A stretch of 64,000 nt of DNA from Bacillus subtilis (GTDB taxonomy: Bacteria; Pseudomonadota; Alphaproteobacteria; Rhizobiales; Rhizobiaceae): assembly GCA_021733665.1 (NCBI GenBank), contig JAHREI010000004.1, positions 248,001 to 312,000 on the forward strand. The letters run 5' to 3'. Shown here one piece after another: positions 25,250 through 32,309 of this stretch (positions are counted from its first letter, which is position 1; each line of letters opens with the position of its first letter). A model generated the notes under the pieces. The model saw nothing but the letters and a program-made list of their open reading frames with translations, had not been told where the DNA came from and did no database searches. Position numbers and translations under genes: made by a program.

Positions 25250-25557
25250 GCTGCTTTCTCCGGCCATTTTTCATTGGCGTGCCAGTAGGCATACTCGTGA
25301 TAGGTGATTGGATATTTGGCGACATACGGCCATGCCTGATCGATCTCGACGGGCTGACCTGCTATCTCTGCTTTGAAAGCGCCGTTCGGCTCTTTCCAGA
25401 TGGCTGCCGCAATGAACGGGCGCTTGATCGGCGCCAGATCTTTGTTCAGTCCGCGCCGGTCACGGATTTTGAAGTACCCGCACTGAGGCTCGCCTTCGTG
25501 AATTGGCATTTGCCGGCCGTCGAGCAGATTGCTCCACCATTGATAATCCGCATTCAC
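25246..25557 (-). CDS. Hypothetical phage early protein (103 aa)
   Basis: A 103-aa protein starting at GTG, which overlaps the preceding stop as GTGA. Rich in aromatic residues, with Trp in QWWSNLL, AIWKEPN and KWPEK. It precedes the bet gene by a 4-nt overlap, and proteins at this place often modulate recombination, but no family is recognised. Confidence 0.55.
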   Translation of the reverse strand: MNADYQWWSNLLDGRQMPIHEGEPQCGYFKIRDRRGLNKDLAPIKRPFIAAAIWKEPNGAFKAEIAGQPVEIDQAWPYVAKYPITYHEYAYWHANEKWPEKAA

Positions 25558-25643
25558 GTCAAAGCTCCGATATAGATGACCGTGACTGTTACGAAGATGA
25601 TGATAGAGACGAGGGCGCAGAGGTCTTGGATAAAGCCGGTCAT
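25554..25643 (-). CDS. 29-aa single-helix membrane peptide
   Basis: ATG at 25643 overlaps the upstream stop (ATGA) and TGA overlaps the downstream GTG. The peptide is one transmembrane helix (VSIIIFVTVTVIYIGAL) after a short amphipathic start. The double coupling in a dense operon supports expression; role unknown. Confidence 0.45.
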   Translation of the reverse strand: MTGFIQDLCALVSIIIFVTVTVIYIGALT

Positions 25644-26017
25644 GCGGCCTCCTTCGGTGCCACCATGTATGCAGGTGGACGAGGTAACTCTGCTGTCTGA
25701 GGCTTCCACAGATGCAGACAGTTTTCGTGAAAATTTACATGATCAGAAGGCGGTACATGGAATTGGCAGGCGGTTTCATCGTCTTTAAAGAATAGACGTT
25801 TTACATGATCCATTTCAGCCCAATTTGGGCATCGGTTTCGCCGAGATACTGAAACGTGATCCCATCCTTCACCATTGCTGGCGATTACGATCATGGTGGC
25901 GCCGTCAATAGGAGATTTCACATTGAAAATGCCGTTTCCTTCGTCGCCAGCACATCCATAGATACGTTTTTCATCTGAGTGATTGCGATAAGCTGTAAGC
26001 AAGAAAAGATTGCGCAT
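25640..26017 (-). CDS. Hypothetical phage early protein (125 aa)
   Basis: A 125-aa protein with several His, Cys and Trp (CPNWAEMDHVKRLFF, CQFHVPPSDHVNFHENCLHLW), suggesting a metal site. The ATG overlaps the upstream TAA (TAATG). The block DHVKRLFFKDDETACQFHVPP resembles a recurring phage protein annotated only as DUF in related genomes; I cannot name it. Confidence 0.5.
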   Translation of the reverse strand: MRNLFLLTAYRNHSDEKRIYGCAGDEGNGIFNVKSPIDGATMIVIASNGEGWDHVSVSRRNRCPNWAEMDHVKRLFFKDDETACQFHVPPSDHVNFHENCLHLWKPQTAELPRPPAYMVAPKEAA

Positions 26018-26220
26018 TACGCTGCCCTCAGTTCTGGTGTGTTGATTTTTTCGATCTTGTAGCCTAGCGCTTCCGCAAGGCGTTCGAAATGCTCGGCAAC
26101 GTGTGAGCTAGCCATTGGCCAGTCCTGAGTTGCGCCGGACAGCCGGAATGCATGAGCCATTGCGGCATCTTGAGAAATGTTAGCTGCGAGAGTGGAAACG
26201 CGATAATAATTGATCATCAT
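26017..26220 (-). CDS. Small hypothetical phage protein (67 aa)
   Basis: A 67-aa helical protein (SHVAEHFERLAEALGYKIEKI). Overlaps both neighbours (4 nt upstream, TAATG downstream) in the leftward operon. No family recognised. Confidence 0.5.
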   Translation of the reverse strand: MMINYYRVSTLAANISQDAAMAHAFRLSGATQDWPMASSHVAEHFERLAEALGYKIEKINTPELRAA

Positions 26221-26552
26221 GCAGCCTCCTGCATTTTCATCAGGCAGTCAGAGCCGATGAACTGAGCTTCTTCACTGGTGATGTAGACGGTTCCCATCGC
26301 TGCAATGCGCATGGTCTGGTAGGCATTGCGGAGGTACATATTGAACTGAGCGCGGTTAAAGCGGCCTACAGGTTCACCGTGTTCCTTGGCAAAATCAGCT
26401 TCCCATTTACGGTATCTTGCCCATGCCATTTTCATAGCTTTTGTCTGTTTTGAATAATCGCGAGGGCGCTTTGCAGGCTGCACGGCATTCGTGGCAGAGA
26501 CCTTCTGTGCGCCTGTTAAGTCTGTGTGTGCAATCTGCAAAGCTGAGGGCAT
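26217..26552 (-). CDS. Hypothetical phage protein (111 aa), first large gene of the leftward operon
   Basis: A 111-aa basic protein with a helical core (KAMKMAWARYRKWEADFAKEHG, given here as positions 40-61, and FNRAQFNMYLRNAYQTMR). The start at 26552 has GGAG 6 nt upstream. First sizeable product from PL, so it would be made early after induction or infection. No family recognised. Confidence 0.55.
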   Translation of the reverse strand: MPSALQIAHTDLTGAQKVSATNAVQPAKRPRDYSKQTKAMKMAWARYRKWEADFAKEHGEPVGRFNRAQFNMYLRNAYQTMRIAAMGTVYITSEEAQFIGSDCLMKMQEAA

Positions 26553-26554
26553 TC

Positions 26555-26611
26555 TTAACTCCATCGGTTTAGCAACTCGGTAGTGAGTGCGCGCATCGCG
26601 CTGCGGTTCAC
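26555..26611 (-). CDS. Possible 18-aa leader peptide of the leftward operon
   Basis: GTG at 26611 with GGAGG 7 nt upstream; the peptide is NRSAMRALTTELLNRWS after the initiator. The stop lies 2 nt before the next start, so it could couple ribosomes into the operon. An alternative is a longer frame read through the promoter, which is unlikely. Confidence 0.35.
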   Translation of the reverse strand: MNRSAMRALTTELLNRWS

Positions 26612-26687
26612 ATGGCTTCCTCCATTAATGAGAAGGCTTGTCGCAAAAGCGGATCGGCGGGTGCTTCTTCGCGCTGTTGATGAGAGT

Positions 26688-26750
26688 AAAATACCAAGTT
26701 GGTATATTCTGTCAATACCGATTTGGTATTTATTTTGGTATAAAATACCA
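26688..26750 (-). promoter_or_regulatory. PL promoter with operator palindromes
   Basis: On the minus strand TTGACA (26715-26710), a 16-base spacer, then TATTTT (26693-26688). A perfect palindrome ATACCAA-G-TTGGTAT (26691-26705) fills the spacer and overlaps the -10; a second near-perfect one (ATACCGA-T-TTGGTAT, 26715-26729) covers the -35; a third inverted pair TGGTAT-aaa-ATACCA is at 26736-26750. The same site occurs at PR near 29313. Confidence 0.75.
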
Positions 26751-26798
26751 TTGAGAATTGCCTCACACCCCAACCATGCTAGAATCAGTGAAGCAAAA

Positions 26799-26820
26799 AG
26801 CCCGCACGAGGCGGGCTGGG
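26799..26820 (-). terminator. Intrinsic terminator upstream of PL
   Basis: On the minus strand AGCCCGC-ctcgt-GCGGGCT followed by TTTTGC. It would stop leftward transcription from the Ntn-hydrolase operon before it enters the phage early operon. Confidence 0.65.
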
Positions 26821-26833
26821 TGAGGGTGGTAAT

Positions 26834-27007
26834 TTGAGAGATACAACAGAAACCGTATTGATAATGGTTGTCACTTATTGGCTGCTTGAAGGCATCAAAT
26901 ACGTAACATCGCCAGTGTATGCGTTTGGGGCATCAGTCTTGGGGTTGGTGCTGTATCTTTGGCTGGAGTTGCGCGACGAGAGGCGCAAAAGAAAAGCGCC
27001 GGAGTGA
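26834..27007 (+). CDS. 57-aa single-helix membrane protein (TTG start)
   Basis: Reads from TTG at 26834 with GAGGGTGG 4-5 nt upstream. The peptide has a hydrophobic stretch from about residue 9 to 41 (LIMVVTYWLL, then FGASVLGLVLYLWLEL) and a basic tail (RDERRKRKAPE), giving an inner-membrane anchor with a cytoplasmic end. Located between PL and the Ntn-hydrolase operon and pointing the other way. Position next to the immunity region could fit superinfection exclusion, but that is conjecture. Confidence 0.45.
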   Translation: MRDTTETVLIMVVTYWLLEGIKYVTSPVYAFGASVLGLVLYLWLELRDERRKRKAPE

Positions 27008-27015
27008 CCGGCGCT
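26995..27015 (-). terminator. Intrinsic terminator of the Ntn-hydrolase operon
   Basis: On the minus strand AGCGCCGG-tcact-CCGGCGCT followed by TTTCTTTT. Second terminator in series with that at 26799. Confidence 0.75.
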
Positions 27016-27056
27016 GGAGCTTGAATACTAGCGGTTATTATTGAGTAAAGGCTTGG

Positions 27057-27236
27057 CTAAGCCTTTAATTTTTCAAGCTCTTTTAAAAGAGTTTTGGAAA
27101 ATGCTCTAGATGCTAGTCCGGCCGTTTTTCTTGTGGCATTCTCCAATACCTTTTTTTGTTCAACCAGAGATGCACTGCCCCTTGCTTGGTCTTTTCGGCC
27201 AGTAGCGATCTCTTTCCGTTCAAGCATCGTCAGCAT
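27057..27236 (-). CDS. Small basic protein coupled to the Ntn-hydrolase
   Basis: A 59-aa protein from the ATG at 27236, with GGAGGG 4 nt upstream; it overlaps the end of the upstream gene by 17 bp. Highly charged, helical (ERKEIATGRKDQARGSASLVEQKK, positions 5-28, then LLKELEKLKA). It contains no motif. The strict coupling to the Ntn-hydrolase suggests a partner, adaptor or antidote of that protein. Confidence 0.5.
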   Translation of the reverse strand: MLTMLERKEIATGRKDQARGSASLVEQKKVLENATRKTAGLASRAFSKTLLKELEKLKA

Positions 27237-28506
27237 TTTGCCCTCCAGCATTGTTTGGATTAACGCAGTCCATAAAATATGAGTTAATATATCGTAAATT
27301 TCTATCTGGTGGGAAGTAATGTTTTCGTTTAACCCACACGAAGCCATCTCCTTTGGAGATCACTGCAACATCGACCGCTCCTCCGACGGTTTCTATTTCT
27401 CTTGAAACCCGTCTTTGTAGCGAAGTTAGACTAACTAATGATTCCGCCAAATTTGCAAGCTCATCTTTTGGAAGACTTGATACCATTTCAATTATCGGTG
27501 ACACATATCTTTCTCGCCTATGGCGCTCATGCGCAGCCCAGAAAGTATCAACAGATTCACCTGCCGCGACATTAAACGCCTCTAGAAGAACAGCAAGACG
27601 TTCACCATCTATACCAAGAGCGCTCGCTGTATTGATCGCATTGTCAATTAAAAGCTGATTTAAGCTTTCACGGACTAATGTTGCATATTCTGGATCAATG
27701 CCTTCCATAAAGCGATAGACCATATCTGTCTGGGCAAATGGAATAATAACCCCATTACTTTTTCTTGTGATGTCTATATTATTGGTTTCTATGGCTTTTA
27801 TACGACCGCACAATATTCCATCTATATCATGGGATACTAGTGAGGGTAATAGTTCTCTATCGCCAAATCCCGCGATCACTATGCCGGATGTTGCGGGAGA
27901 TGCAAGTTTTTTAGTTATTCCTAAGGTAAGAAGTCTATAAAGCTCAACTTGTCTGTCTTTTAAGTCATGGAGAGGTCCGGATGAGCATAAGCTTAAGAGC
28001 GCTGCTCCAATTCTTGCTTCTATAGTTTTCCACTCTTCATCAGATAAAAAAGCTTCCGCTCTCTCTAGCTCAACAAGATACGTCTGTAGTGCCTCTAATA
28101 GGTTGGTATTAAAGTCTTCCATACTGGCTGATTGTTGAAAGGACTGGTCGACAACACGTTGGAACCAGGAGTGCGCAATAGTTAATGCAGTCCTATCTTC
28201 ATCGTCAGTAGTAAACGGAAAAAAATCGACAAGAAATGATTTAAAGTCTGCCGCAACATCGATAATGGTATCAAATTTTGTATTAGGGCGCCTTCTACGG
28301 TACTCTTTAACAATTGTTTCCCAAGGGAAGCCGACAAACTCCGCATTGCCGTAAATCATAGCCCCAACCGGTTCTGTTTTTGATAGGGCAAAAAGCTTAT
28401 TTACGGTATCATATGTTTTTTGTTTGCCTCCATGGGAGAGTGTAACCTTACTATCCGCAGCAAGCGCTATTGCGCCCCTATTAATAATTGCTATTTCTGC
28501 CGTCAA
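27220..28506 (-). CDS. Proteasome-like Ntn-hydrolase family protein in the prophage
   Basis: A 428-aa protein starting M-T. After removal of Met, Thr1 would be the nucleophile, and the first strand-turn (NRGAIALAADSKVTL) puts an Asp exactly at position 17 and a Thr at 21, as in HslV and proteasome beta subunits. NKLFAL gives a Lys at 36, equivalent to Lys33 with a short insertion. VGAMIYGNAEF fits the following core strand. The C-terminal 250 residues are helical and unique. Such genes occur in prophages and are uncharacterised. No unfoldase partner is adjacent. Leftward operon with a small basic gene, ended by two terminators. Confidence 0.75.
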   Translation of the reverse strand: MTAEIAIINRGAIALAADSKVTLSHGGKQKTYDTVNKLFALSKTEPVGAMIYGNAEFVGFPWETIVKEYRRRRPNTKFDTIIDVAADFKSFLVDFFPFTTDDEDRTALTIAHSWFQRVVDQSFQQSASMEDFNTNLLEALQTYLVELERAEAFLSDEEWKTIEARIGAALLSLCSSGPLHDLKDRQVELYRLLTLGITKKLASPATSGIVIAGFGDRELLPSLVSHDIDGILCGRIKAIETNNIDITRKSNGVIIPFAQTDMVYRFMEGIDPEYATLVRESLNQLLIDNAINTASALGIDGERLAVLLEAFNVAAGESVDTFWAAHERHRRERYVSPIIEMVSSLPKDELANLAESLVSLTSLQRRVSREIETVGGAVDVAVISKGDGFVWVKRKHYFPPDRNLRYINSYFMDCVNPNNAGGQNADDA

Positions 28507-28757
28507 TTTTGCCCCCCAAAAATAAATATTCGCTTAGAGCAAGCTATCTGATTCCTATTTTATCTCCATTCTTTAAAAATGATTGTTGATAAGGCTTCGT
28601 CTGCCTGAGTTCTCGTATTTGTGTTCCCAAAACCTCAACACCACCACATCTAGTGCATCCTTAACTATCCGTTAAAAATCTGTTCGTTTGCGTTAAATCG
28701 TTCTTGCTATGTTCTAATTTTCTGGAATGATAGACGTTTGTGGGAACGGAGATTCTG
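28507..28757. other. Intergenic region with divergent promoters
   Basis: About 250 bases between the Ntn-hydrolase start and a rightward gene. It must hold both promoters, but no convincing -35/-10 pair or palindrome was found. Confidence 0.35.
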
Positions 28758-28985
28758 ATGCTTTCACAGCGTAGCGTACCTGATGGAATTGCAGCAAACC
28801 CAACAGATGACGATGTGAAGATTGCGCAACGACAAATTCAATCGGTCGAAGATCAAGCGGCAGCATTAACGCAGGCTATGCAGAGAATGCACGGCGGCGA
28901 ATGGCGATACTTTATTGATCCTATTGCGAAGAATGTATTTGTAACTCAGTTTTCGCCTGCAGGCGTGGTGAGAAAGCGAAGATAA
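28758..28985 (+). CDS. Small hypothetical protein (75 aa)
   Basis: ATG at 28758 with GGAG 6 nt upstream. The first half is acidic-helical (DDVKIAQRQIQSVEDQAAALT); the second is MHGGEWRYFIDPIAKNVFV, compact and aromatic. Its last 40 bp overlap the end of the convergent repressor gene, so transcription of the two may interfere. No family recognised. Confidence 0.5.
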   Translation: MLSQRSVPDGIAANPTDDDVKIAQRQIQSVEDQAAALTQAMQRMHGGEWRYFIDPIAKNVFVTQFSPAGVVRKRR

Positions 28986-29287
28986 GATAGAGCTTGGGCT
29001 TTCTGCTGATCATTGAGGCGAGATACGATTGCCATAATGTCAGAGTCCAGATCATCACCCTTTGGAAAGAGTAGGGCTTCCGCTGTTGTGTTCAAGTGCG
29101 GGGCAAGACGCTCTGCCCATTGCTTGGTTAGAGTCCTATCGCCATCTTCAAGGCGCTTTATTTGCGGCTGAGATGTTCCAGCAAGGGCGCCTAACTCTTT
29201 TTGAGTAAGGCCTGTTTTTTCGCGCAAGCGCTTCAATTGTGACATGCGGACATTGTACGGGAAATACAAACGGTCATCAAAAACCAT
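28946..29287 (-). CDS. Phage repressor (HTH XRE family)
   Basis: Up to 113 aa from the ATG at 29287; a second start at 29245 would give 99 aa. The XRE helix-turn-helix is LREKTGLTQKELGALAGTSQ and PQIKRLEDGDRTLT. The C-terminal region is short (about 40 residues) with no LexA-like autoprotease, so induction may not be RecA-cleavage based. It faces the cro-like gene across palindromic operators and is preceded by TATAAT (minus strand of 29306-29311). Expected to be the lysogeny repressor. Confidence 0.8.
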   Translation of the reverse strand: MVFDDRLYFPYNVRMSQLKRLREKTGLTQKELGALAGTSQPQIKRLEDGDRTLTKQWAERLAPHLNTTAEALLFPKGDDLDSDIMAIVSRLNDQQKAQALSYLRFLTTPAGEN

Positions 29288-29330
29288 ATTGGTATTTTTT
29301 TCTTGATTATAGATACCAATTTGGTATTGT
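29281..29330 (+). promoter_or_regulatory. PR promoter and operators; leaderless cro transcript likely
   Basis: Plus strand: TTGATT (29303-29308), 16-base spacer, TATTGT (29325-29330), giving a start site near the cro ATG at 29337. The perfect palindrome ATACCAA-T-TTGGTAT (29313-29327) occupies spacer and -10, exactly as at PL. A second site (AAACCAT-A-TTGGTAT) is at 29281-29295, next to the repressor start. Confidence 0.75.
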
Positions 29331-29336
29331 TGCTTC

Positions 29337-29543
29337 ATGTTGAAGCTCAAACAGTATCTTGAAAAACATAAGATCACCCATGCTGCCTTTGCGGAAAAGG
29401 TAGGCGTCTCACAGGCGACAGTTAATCGTTATGTGAGTGGTGACCGCTCCCCATCAAAAAGAACAATCCTCAGGATTAAAGAAGCGACTAAAGGCTTCGT
29501 GAAAGAGCGGGATTGGTTCATACAAATGGATCGCGCAGCATGA
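29337..29543 (+). CDS. Cro-like HTH regulator
   Basis: A 68-aa protein. HTH: LEKHKITHAAFAEKVGVSQA and TVNRYVSGDRSPSKRTI; the rest is a short basic helix. Size and divergent position opposite the repressor fit Cro. The -10 box ends 6 bases before the ATG, and no ribosome binding site is present, so a leaderless mRNA is likely. It would bind the palindromes at 29281-29330 and at PL and favour lytic growth. Confidence 0.75.
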   Translation: MLKLKQYLEKHKITHAAFAEKVGVSQATVNRYVSGDRSPSKRTILRIKEATKGFVKERDWFIQMDRAA

Positions 29544-29848
29544 GCCACGCGACCCCCTCAATCAGTTTCCTATCACCGGTCACTCCTCCCGCCGGTGAGG
29601 CCGAGGCGGCTCTTTGCCCCCGCTTGATCGTCTCGGCCATCAATTCCCGTCCTTTGGCGGTGTATCTGCGCATGCCTGTTTTTGTTCAATATGCGCAGCG
29701 CAATCTTTCCCACTGGCTCCATGCACTGGTTGCTCCTGTTTGGTCTCAAATCGTCGCTGATTTGAAACGTAACAAAGGAGCCACCCATGAACGTGGGAAT
29801 TTCATCCAAGAACGTGGATTTTTCAGCCAAGGAGCCGACGATGACTGA
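29540..29848 (+). CDS. Hypothetical phage early protein (102 aa)
   Basis: A 102-aa protein whose ATG overlaps the cro stop (ATGA). N-terminal Pro-rich stretch (LSPVTPPAGEAEAALC), then a mixed domain. No family recognised. Placed second in the rightward early operon. Confidence 0.5.
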   Translation: MSHATPSISFLSPVTPPAGEAEAALCPRLIVSAINSRPLAVYLRMPVFVQYAQRNLSHWLHALVAPVWSQIVADLKRNKGATHERGNFIQERGFFSQGADDD

Positions 29849-30149
29849 TGTCGATATGGCCGCTTCTCTGCTGGACGAAATCATTGGTCAGCGCGGCGTT
29901 CGCGAAACGATCAAGTCCATGCTGGAGCGGGCGTATTCAGATTTGAGTAAGCGCAACGGTGCCTGGACGCGCCGCAGAGTGAGGGCTGTCTTCAACAAAG
30001 AAGCTAGCAGGATTGAAAACAGAGAAATCGAAGAAATGAAGGCAATCCTCGATGGGAGAAGAAAACAAGCCGCATATCGCGCCGAAACCGCCCGTATTGC
30101 TGCGATGGCTGTCATTCAGCCGGCGGCACAAGATCGCCGTCAGTTTTAG
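29787..30149 (+). CDS. Hypothetical phage protein with two possible starts (120 or 102 aa)
   Basis: Both the ATG at 29787 (AAAGGAG upstream) and that at 29841 (AAGGAG upstream, near-coupled to the previous stop) have good ribosome binding sites, so two forms could be made. The shared part is helical and basic (SMLERAYSDLSKRNGAWTRR, then RAVFNKEASRIENREIEEMK), suggesting nucleic-acid binding. No family recognised. Confidence 0.55.
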   Translation: MNVGISSKNVDFSAKEPTMTDVDMAASLLDEIIGQRGVRETIKSMLERAYSDLSKRNGAWTRRRVRAVFNKEASRIENREIEEMKAILDGRRKQAAYRAETARIAAMAVIQPAAQDRRQF

Positions 30150-30197
30150 AACTTGGGCTGCAGGTGCAGCTGAATGGATTTGCCCGGAGTTGAGAGA

Positions 30198-30456
30198 ATG
30201 ACAGAGGAATTGAAAATGCCCCGCTTCACCAAGCCGGTTCTTTCTCGTCTGGAGGGGGGGGGCAACGCTAGTGCGTGAACATTCACAAGAAACTCGCGCC
30301 GTCGAAAAGGGCGGCGGGTATGTCTATTTCACATTGCCTGATTGCCGAACAGTGCCGGTCATCGTTGGCCGCTGGCTGATTGATAGTGGTCTTTTGCAGC
30401 CTGCTGGCGATGATCTGTTTGGCGGCTCTCAAACGTATCGGGTGCCGCATGTCTGA
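30198..30456 (+). pseudogene. Phage early gene frameshifted at a G9 run
   Basis: From the ATG at 30198 the frame gives 26 aa and stops at 30278. A run of nine G (30254-30262) lies 17 codons in. With eight G the first part continues as LEGGATLVREHSQETRAVEK and on through VYFTLPDCRTVPVIVGRWL to 30456, an 85-aa protein in one piece. The split is either a real slippage-type mutation, a sequencing error, or a phase switch. The second part could also start alone at a GTG at 30271 (61 aa). Function unknown. Confidence 0.55.
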
Positions 30457-30655
30457 ACGCATATCTCACTCTGATATGGCCTTTGCTATGCAGAAGATGC
30501 TGTACAGCAAGGAGCTATGGGTGAAAACGCATGGTGGCGTGAAAACTCCACGTCCTTCACATGAAGTCGAGGAGCAGCGCAGCCTTTGTGATGCTCTACG
30601 GCAAGCCGTGTCCGATTACTCTGCTGCGGCTTCCAGAGAGAGGAGCGCGACATGA
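30449..30655 (+). CDS. Small hypothetical phage protein (68 aa)
   Basis: A 68-aa protein overlapping the previous stop by 8 nt and the next start by 4 nt. Contains FAMQKMLYSKELWVKTHGG and a helical, charged C-terminus. No family recognised. Confidence 0.5.
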   Translation: MSERISHSDMAFAMQKMLYSKELWVKTHGGVKTPRPSHEVEEQRSLCDALRQAVSDYSAAASRERSAT

Positions 30656-31467
30656 GCTTTCAGGCAATGGCATGGGCTGTCCAGCAAGATTTACCAATGC
30701 GTGAAAAGATGGTTCTCGTGATGCTCGCCAATTATGCAAGCAACGAACGTGGTGATTGCTACCCATCAATCAATGCTCTTTCGAAGGACTGTGGAGCAGG
30801 GAAGGACACGATTATTCGAGCGATAAAGATGCTTGAAGAGGGTGGGTATTTGTCCATCAATCGTCGACAGCAAGAGGGTGTAAACCTCCCTAATACCTAT
30901 ACTCTCAATATGCAGGGGGTAGTAGCTAATAGCGACTACGGTAGTCGCTCACAGCAGGGAGGGGTAGTAGCTGAAAGCGACTGTAACCTATTATTAGAAC
31001 CTATTACTTCTTCACTACGTTCAGAAGTTAAGGCGCGAGCGCCTGAAAAAGCATCTGCTCAAAGCGAATTGATGAAGGTCTTAGATCAGGATCACGCCAA
31101 GGCAGTGATTGATCACCGCAAAGCTCTCAAGAAACCACTCACTCCGCATGCCGCCAAACTTTTGGCCGCTCAATTTTTCAAATGTCCTGACCCGAATGCC
31201 GCTGCCGATGCGATGATTGCGCATGGTTGGCAAGGTTTCGACCCGCAATGGCTGCAGAACCGGCAGCAGGCAGCGCAACAGCGTGCCAGTCCGGCCAGCC
31301 GCAAATTAACCCACACCGATATCTGGGCTGATGCCCTGCGCGAAGAAGGGATTCTCCCGAATGAACCAGATAGCCACAGCACAGACGTACTCGATGCAAG
31401 TTACGGAAACCGACATCAAGAAAGCAATGTACATTCTCTCCGTATTGCCAGCGCGGGGCGCTACTGA
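30652..31467 (+). CDS. Phage replication protein with N-terminal HTH
   Basis: A 271-aa protein. Residues 1-90 form the helix_turn_helix_36 type domain found in phage replication initiators: LPMREKMVLVMLANYASNERGD, then CYPSINALSKDCGAGKDTIIRAIKMLEEGGYL (both longer motifs by position: 14-35 and 36-67). The middle is low-complexity, and the C-terminal half contains LLAAQFFKCPDPNAAADAMIAHGWQGFDPQWL (about 175-207), common in Rhizobiales phage O-like proteins. Coupled to the upstream gene (ATGA). Probable origin-binding or helicase-loading factor. Confidence 0.7.
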   Translation: MSFQAMAWAVQQDLPMREKMVLVMLANYASNERGDCYPSINALSKDCGAGKDTIIRAIKMLEEGGYLSINRRQQEGVNLPNTYTLNMQGVVANSDYGSRSQQGGVVAESDCNLLLEPITSSLRSEVKARAPEKASAQSELMKVLDQDHAKAVIDHRKALKKPLTPHAAKLLAAQFFKCPDPNAAADAMIAHGWQGFDPQWLQNRQQAAQQRASPASRKLTHTDIWADALREEGILPNEPDSHSTDVLDASYGNRHQESNVHSLRIASAGRY

Positions 31468-31879
31468 TCCGAACCTGACCCGTGGTGTTTATCTCAAGGC
31501 GCTGGAAGGCGTGACCCGTCACAGTCTGGAAGTTGCGACCGATAATATCATCAAAGGCCACTCCAATCTCGAGCATGGTTTTATGCCGTCACCACCAGAG
31601 CTTCGCCGTGAGTGCGAGCGTGTGATGAAGCCCATCAATGACAGTGCGCGATATGTGCGTGAGGTTGATCAGGCAACGGCAGAAGCCAAAGGTCGTAAGT
31701 ACAGCAGTCCGGTCGATGCGACCAGAAACCGAGACATTCTCGCGGTGAATATCGATCACGGCACATGGACAACCACGGGCAAGCGAACATTCCCAGATGG
31801 TTCGCTGTGGGAGGCTAAGACAGGCACGGTTTATGGGCCGGCCAACAATACATTTAGTCAGGTAGGAGCAGCACTATGA
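31361..31879 (+). CDS. Hypothetical phage replication-region protein (172 aa)
   Basis: Start at ATG 31361, overlapping the replication gene by 107 bp in another frame. N-terminal helices contain [20 protein letters not shown] and [18 protein letters not shown]; the middle has [16 protein letters not shown]. This pattern recurs beside O-like proteins in alphaproteobacterial phages and may be a loader or accessory factor; I do not know a named family. Confidence 0.6.
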   Translation: MNQIATAQTYSMQVTETDIKKAMYILSVLPARGATDPNLTRGVYLKALEGVTRHSLEVATDNIIKGHSNLEHGFMPSPPELRRECERVMKPINDSARYVREVDQATAEAKGRKYSSPVDATRNRDILAVNIDHGTWTTTGKRTFPDGSLWEAKTGTVYGPANNTFSQVGAAL

Positions 31880-32139
31880 GTGACGACATTACAGGTGACA
31901 GCGCACAGGCGATAGCAGTTGGGCAATTGCGTGCTTTCATCGAGCGTATTGAACGGCTTGAAGAAGAAAAGAGCACGATCAGCGATGATATCAAGGAAGT
32001 GTTCGCGGAGCTGAAAGGCTCAGGCTTTGACACCAAGGCTGTTCGCGCAATCATCCGTGCTCGTAAGAAAGAAGCACATGAGCGTCAGGAAGAAGAAGCG
32101 ATGATCCAACTTTATATGGATGCGTTGGGGATGGCATGA
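31876..32139 (+). CDS. GapR-like DUF2312 protein
   Basis: An 87-aa protein matching the whole DUF2312 family: [40 protein letters not shown] and the coiled-coil end EREEA-like [15 protein letters not shown]. GapR of Caulobacter is an essential nucleoid protein that encloses overtwisted DNA ahead of forks and stimulates gyrase and topo IV. Start overlaps the previous stop (ATGA). A phage copy beside replication genes may assist or redirect host topology control. Confidence 0.85.
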   Translation: MSDDITGDSAQAIAVGQLRAFIERIERLEEEKSTISDDIKEVFAELKGSGFDTKAVRAIIRARKKEAHERQEEEAMIQLYMDALGMA

Positions 32140-32300
32140 GCGAGCAGGCCAAAGATAAGCACCCAGCAAAACTATGGACGAGCAAACTGTTCTGGCATGA
32201 CCGCAGTGAACAAACAGAGGCAATCCAGATAATCGATCTTTTGCACGATATCAGGCTCTTGCTTCTGGCTCTTTGCATCATTTTATATTTAACGCGATAA
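32136..32300 (+). CDS. 54-aa single-helix membrane protein
   Basis: ATG overlaps the GapR-like stop (ATGA). A charged first half ([17 protein letters not shown]) is followed by one transmembrane helix ([15 protein letters not shown]). No family recognised. Confidence 0.5.
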   Translation: MSEQAKDKHPAKLWTSKLFWHDRSEQTEAIQIIDLLHDIRLLLLALCIILYLTR

Positions 32301-32309
32301 GGGAAACCC

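Noticed and set aside
26555-26773. 72-codon minus-strand frame across PL
   Set aside because: It reads through promoter and operators; only the last 18 codons, from a GTG with GGAGG, are plausible.
29573-29884. Minus-strand frame of 103 codons in the rightward early operon
   Set aside because: Opposite to two coupled plus-strand genes with good binding sites; no support.
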